DNA from: Argyresthia goedartella
Taxonomy: Eukaryota; Arthropoda; Insecta; Lepidoptera; Argyresthiidae
DNA length: 64,000 bases
Assembly: GCA_949825045.1 (NCBI GenBank)
Contig: OX463832.1
Coordinates: 17,726,552-17,790,551, forward strand
Reading direction: 5' to 3'
Position 1 is the stretch's first letter. Every line of letters begins with the position of its first letter. The position numbers and the translations under genes are program-made. Below the pieces are notes generated by a model. That model ran no database searches, was not told where the DNA came from, and saw only the letters and a list, made by a program, of their open reading frames with translations. Below, one piece after another: positions 62,804 through 64,000 of this stretch.

Positions 62804-63585
62804 GCCTGGAAATAAAATAAAAAAGAATGGGTGTTCCGAACAAAATTAAAATAAAACAGAAGGAATAAAGACTTGCAGTGATATGATAGTTCCTAATTCC
62901 CTATATAGCTATTCTATGTCAAAGTCAACAAGTTTCAATTAAACTATCACAAGTCAATATAGGTTAACAGTATAAATGTCCTGAACTAATGAAAGTTATA
63001 CTTATTATCTAACAATTTTAGTCGTTTTGCAAGTGTTGTGATGATCAGCTGTGAAGTGAGTACCTAATATGTCTCTAGAATCACCTACAAGCTTACATTA
63101 TATTCGCACTAATTGCCAAGGTCTAACCTACCAGTGCACTTGTGTATATCGTGTAATAATTATGAGTGAACAGCTAGTTTTATCGTCAAAAGTACTTCCA
63201 CAGATTGTCAAGTGCTAAGAGACAAAACAAAGACGCTGCGGTGTGAGGATGGACGTTTCTCACAATAGTGAGAGTTGAGCAGTATGTAGTGTATAAGTAT
63301 ATAGTTAAGTTCAAGTCATATACTTGTAAAATATGAATAAGCAAATATGAAAACAATACTCCCCCGGGGTTTTTCCGTTGGCAGTTTGAAATTTCCTTTG
63401 TCTTTCGTTCCGTGATCGATTATTTTATCACAATTACAAGTCTGACCACATTTAGCACTGGCACACTTTAGTTGACTAAACAAACACTTAAATTAACACT
63501 ATATTCACAAATAGACGAATTACAACAAATTAATTTAGTTAAAATACAGCACAGCTATTTTTGACGTGTAGCCTCGGGTCTCGGT
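62804..63585 (-). other. 5' UTR of LINE-D
   Basis: Lies between ORF1 and the Copia junction at 63586. AT-rich with no ORF of note. An internal promoter is expected for this type of LINE, but I see no specific motif. Confidence 0.6.
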
Positions 63586-63962
63586 CGAGTTTGTCCACAG
63601 TGTCCATAAACCTGTTCAGGTATTCTCGTATGTTGTTCCTTTCTAGTTTAATGAGTATTAGCTGCTTTAAAAAGGAACGCCTTACGGGCTGGACGTTTGC
63701 TTGCGTACATTTCTCTTAGTTTGTCCCAAATGTCTTTAGCTGTTTTGCATTATTTAATATGCTTCAGTTCCGATGGAGCGATTATAAGGATAAGTGTAGA
63801 CTTAGCTTGATTGTCTCCTTCGACGTCTGCAGCACTTGCAGTAGCGATTGGGGCGGTTTGCACGTGTTTCCAAAGTTTATCTTTCACTAGCACAGCCTCA
63901 GCTTGTATTGCCCAAGTGTCGTAATTGTCCATACTTAAAGGTTCAATACGTGTCTTCGACAT
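63586..63962 (-). pseudogene. gag: Copia Gag, N-terminal part
   Basis: Starts MSKTRIEPLSMDNYDTWAIQ at 63962, the typical opening of Copia Gag. A TAA at 63750-63752 interrupts it after HIK. The same frame continues with CKTAKDIWDKLREMYASKRP and NNIREYLNRFMDTVDKL, ending at the LINE-D junction. The rest of Gag lies at 52976 downward. About 40 bp of leader follow before the window ends. Confidence 0.85.
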
Positions 63963-64000
63963 TTTGAATATCTTGTAAGTTTTTTTTTTTGTAGGTTTTT

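Larger units (their letters stand above)
52987..63585 (-). mobile_element. LINE-D: nearly full-length CR1/Jockey-like LINE with LINE-E nested inside
   Basis: The flanks carry CGAGT (52982-52986 and 63586-63590). Removing the element restores the Copia gag frame (DKLADMEIK). The minus-strand order is 5' UTR (62804-63585), ORF1 (61059-62803), ORF2 (53239-61011, with LINE-E in the middle), 3' UTR and a tail of TTGACTA repeats. Without LINE-E it is about 5.7 kb, close to full length. Three stops and one frameshift are seen. Confidence 0.88.
41613..64000 (-). mobile_element. Copia LTR retrotransposon with two nested insertions, running off the window
   Basis: From high to low coordinate: gag start (63586-63962), gag/PR/IN-N (51978-52976), IN core (51615-51956), IN end (43473-44016), RT and RNase H (41822-43292), PPT and 3' LTR (about 41613-41806). 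LINE-D splits gag; BEL-2 splits integrase. Removing them with one copy of each duplication (CGAGT; GAATC) restores the frame. At least four nonsense codons and a frameshift show it is old. Order PR-IN-RT-RH is diagnostic of Copia. The 5' LTR is beyond 64000. Confidence 0.88.

Overview
The window reads as insect DNA, most likely from a moth or butterfly. The case rests on the repeat complement: BEL/Pao, Mag-like, CsRn1-type and errantivirus-like LTR elements, LINEs of a CR1/Jockey-like type, a tRNA-headed SINE with an (ATT)n tail, and pogo, Tc1/mariner-like and Merlin DNA transposons. I found no intact host gene, rRNA gene, functional tRNA gene or CRISPR array. The only possible host-type coding trace is one orphan THAP-domain exon near 12.5 kb. 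Such dense, nested transposons suggest heterochromatin (for example a W chromosome) or a piRNA-cluster-like locus. That is inference.

Layout. 1-11.1 kb: a minus-strand LINE (LINE-A) carries a pogo-like transposon (28-9367), which itself carries a CsRn1-type LTR element with identical LTRs (946-6267) and a SINE (about 8.7-8.9 kb). 11.1-14.2 kb: sparse DNA with a four-fold inverted repeat, two small tandem repeats, the THAP exon and a frameshifted Merlin transposase. 14.2-18.8 kb: a broken Mag-like element (14243-18758) inside a palindromic MITE. 19.5-22.6 kb: a LINE ORF1 with a PHD finger, then the 3' part of an errantivirus-like provirus (pol end, broken env, 3' LTR). 22.6-29.3 kb: BEL-1, minus strand. 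29.3-31.5 kb: 5'-truncated LINE-B. 31.5-40.0 kb: BEL-3, split by LINE-F, which is split by a DD82E Tc1/mariner-like transposon; a small inversion scrambles the left part. 40.2-41.6 kb: a second SINE and an inverted pair of LINE fragments. 41.6-64.0 kb: a Copia element on the minus strand, running off the right edge, split by BEL-2 (44022-51609, plus) and by LINE-D (52987-63585, minus), which is itself split by LINE-E (53611-58502, plus).

Most nesting claims are supported by empty-site logic. Removing the inserted element and one copy of its target-site duplication restores an uninterrupted reading frame in the host element. This works for pogo in LINE-A (TA), BEL-2 in Copia (GAATC), LINE-D in Copia (CGAGT), the DD82E element in LINE-F (TA) and LINE-F in BEL-3 (AATCCGT). 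Youngest insertion: the CsRn1-type element (LTRs identical by eye). BEL-2 is also young (only a handful of differences between its 579-bp LTRs). Copia, BEL-3, the Mag-like element and the errantivirus remnant are old and carry several stops or frameshifts.

Most promising for novelty: the predicted myristoylated single-pass membrane protein of the CsRn1-type element; the single in-frame UAG between gag and pol shared by BEL-1 and BEL-2; the DD82E transposon broken only by a 124-bp tandem duplication; and the PHD finger fused to a pogo transposase. All coordinates were read by eye. Boundaries of elements with only one visible end are approximate.
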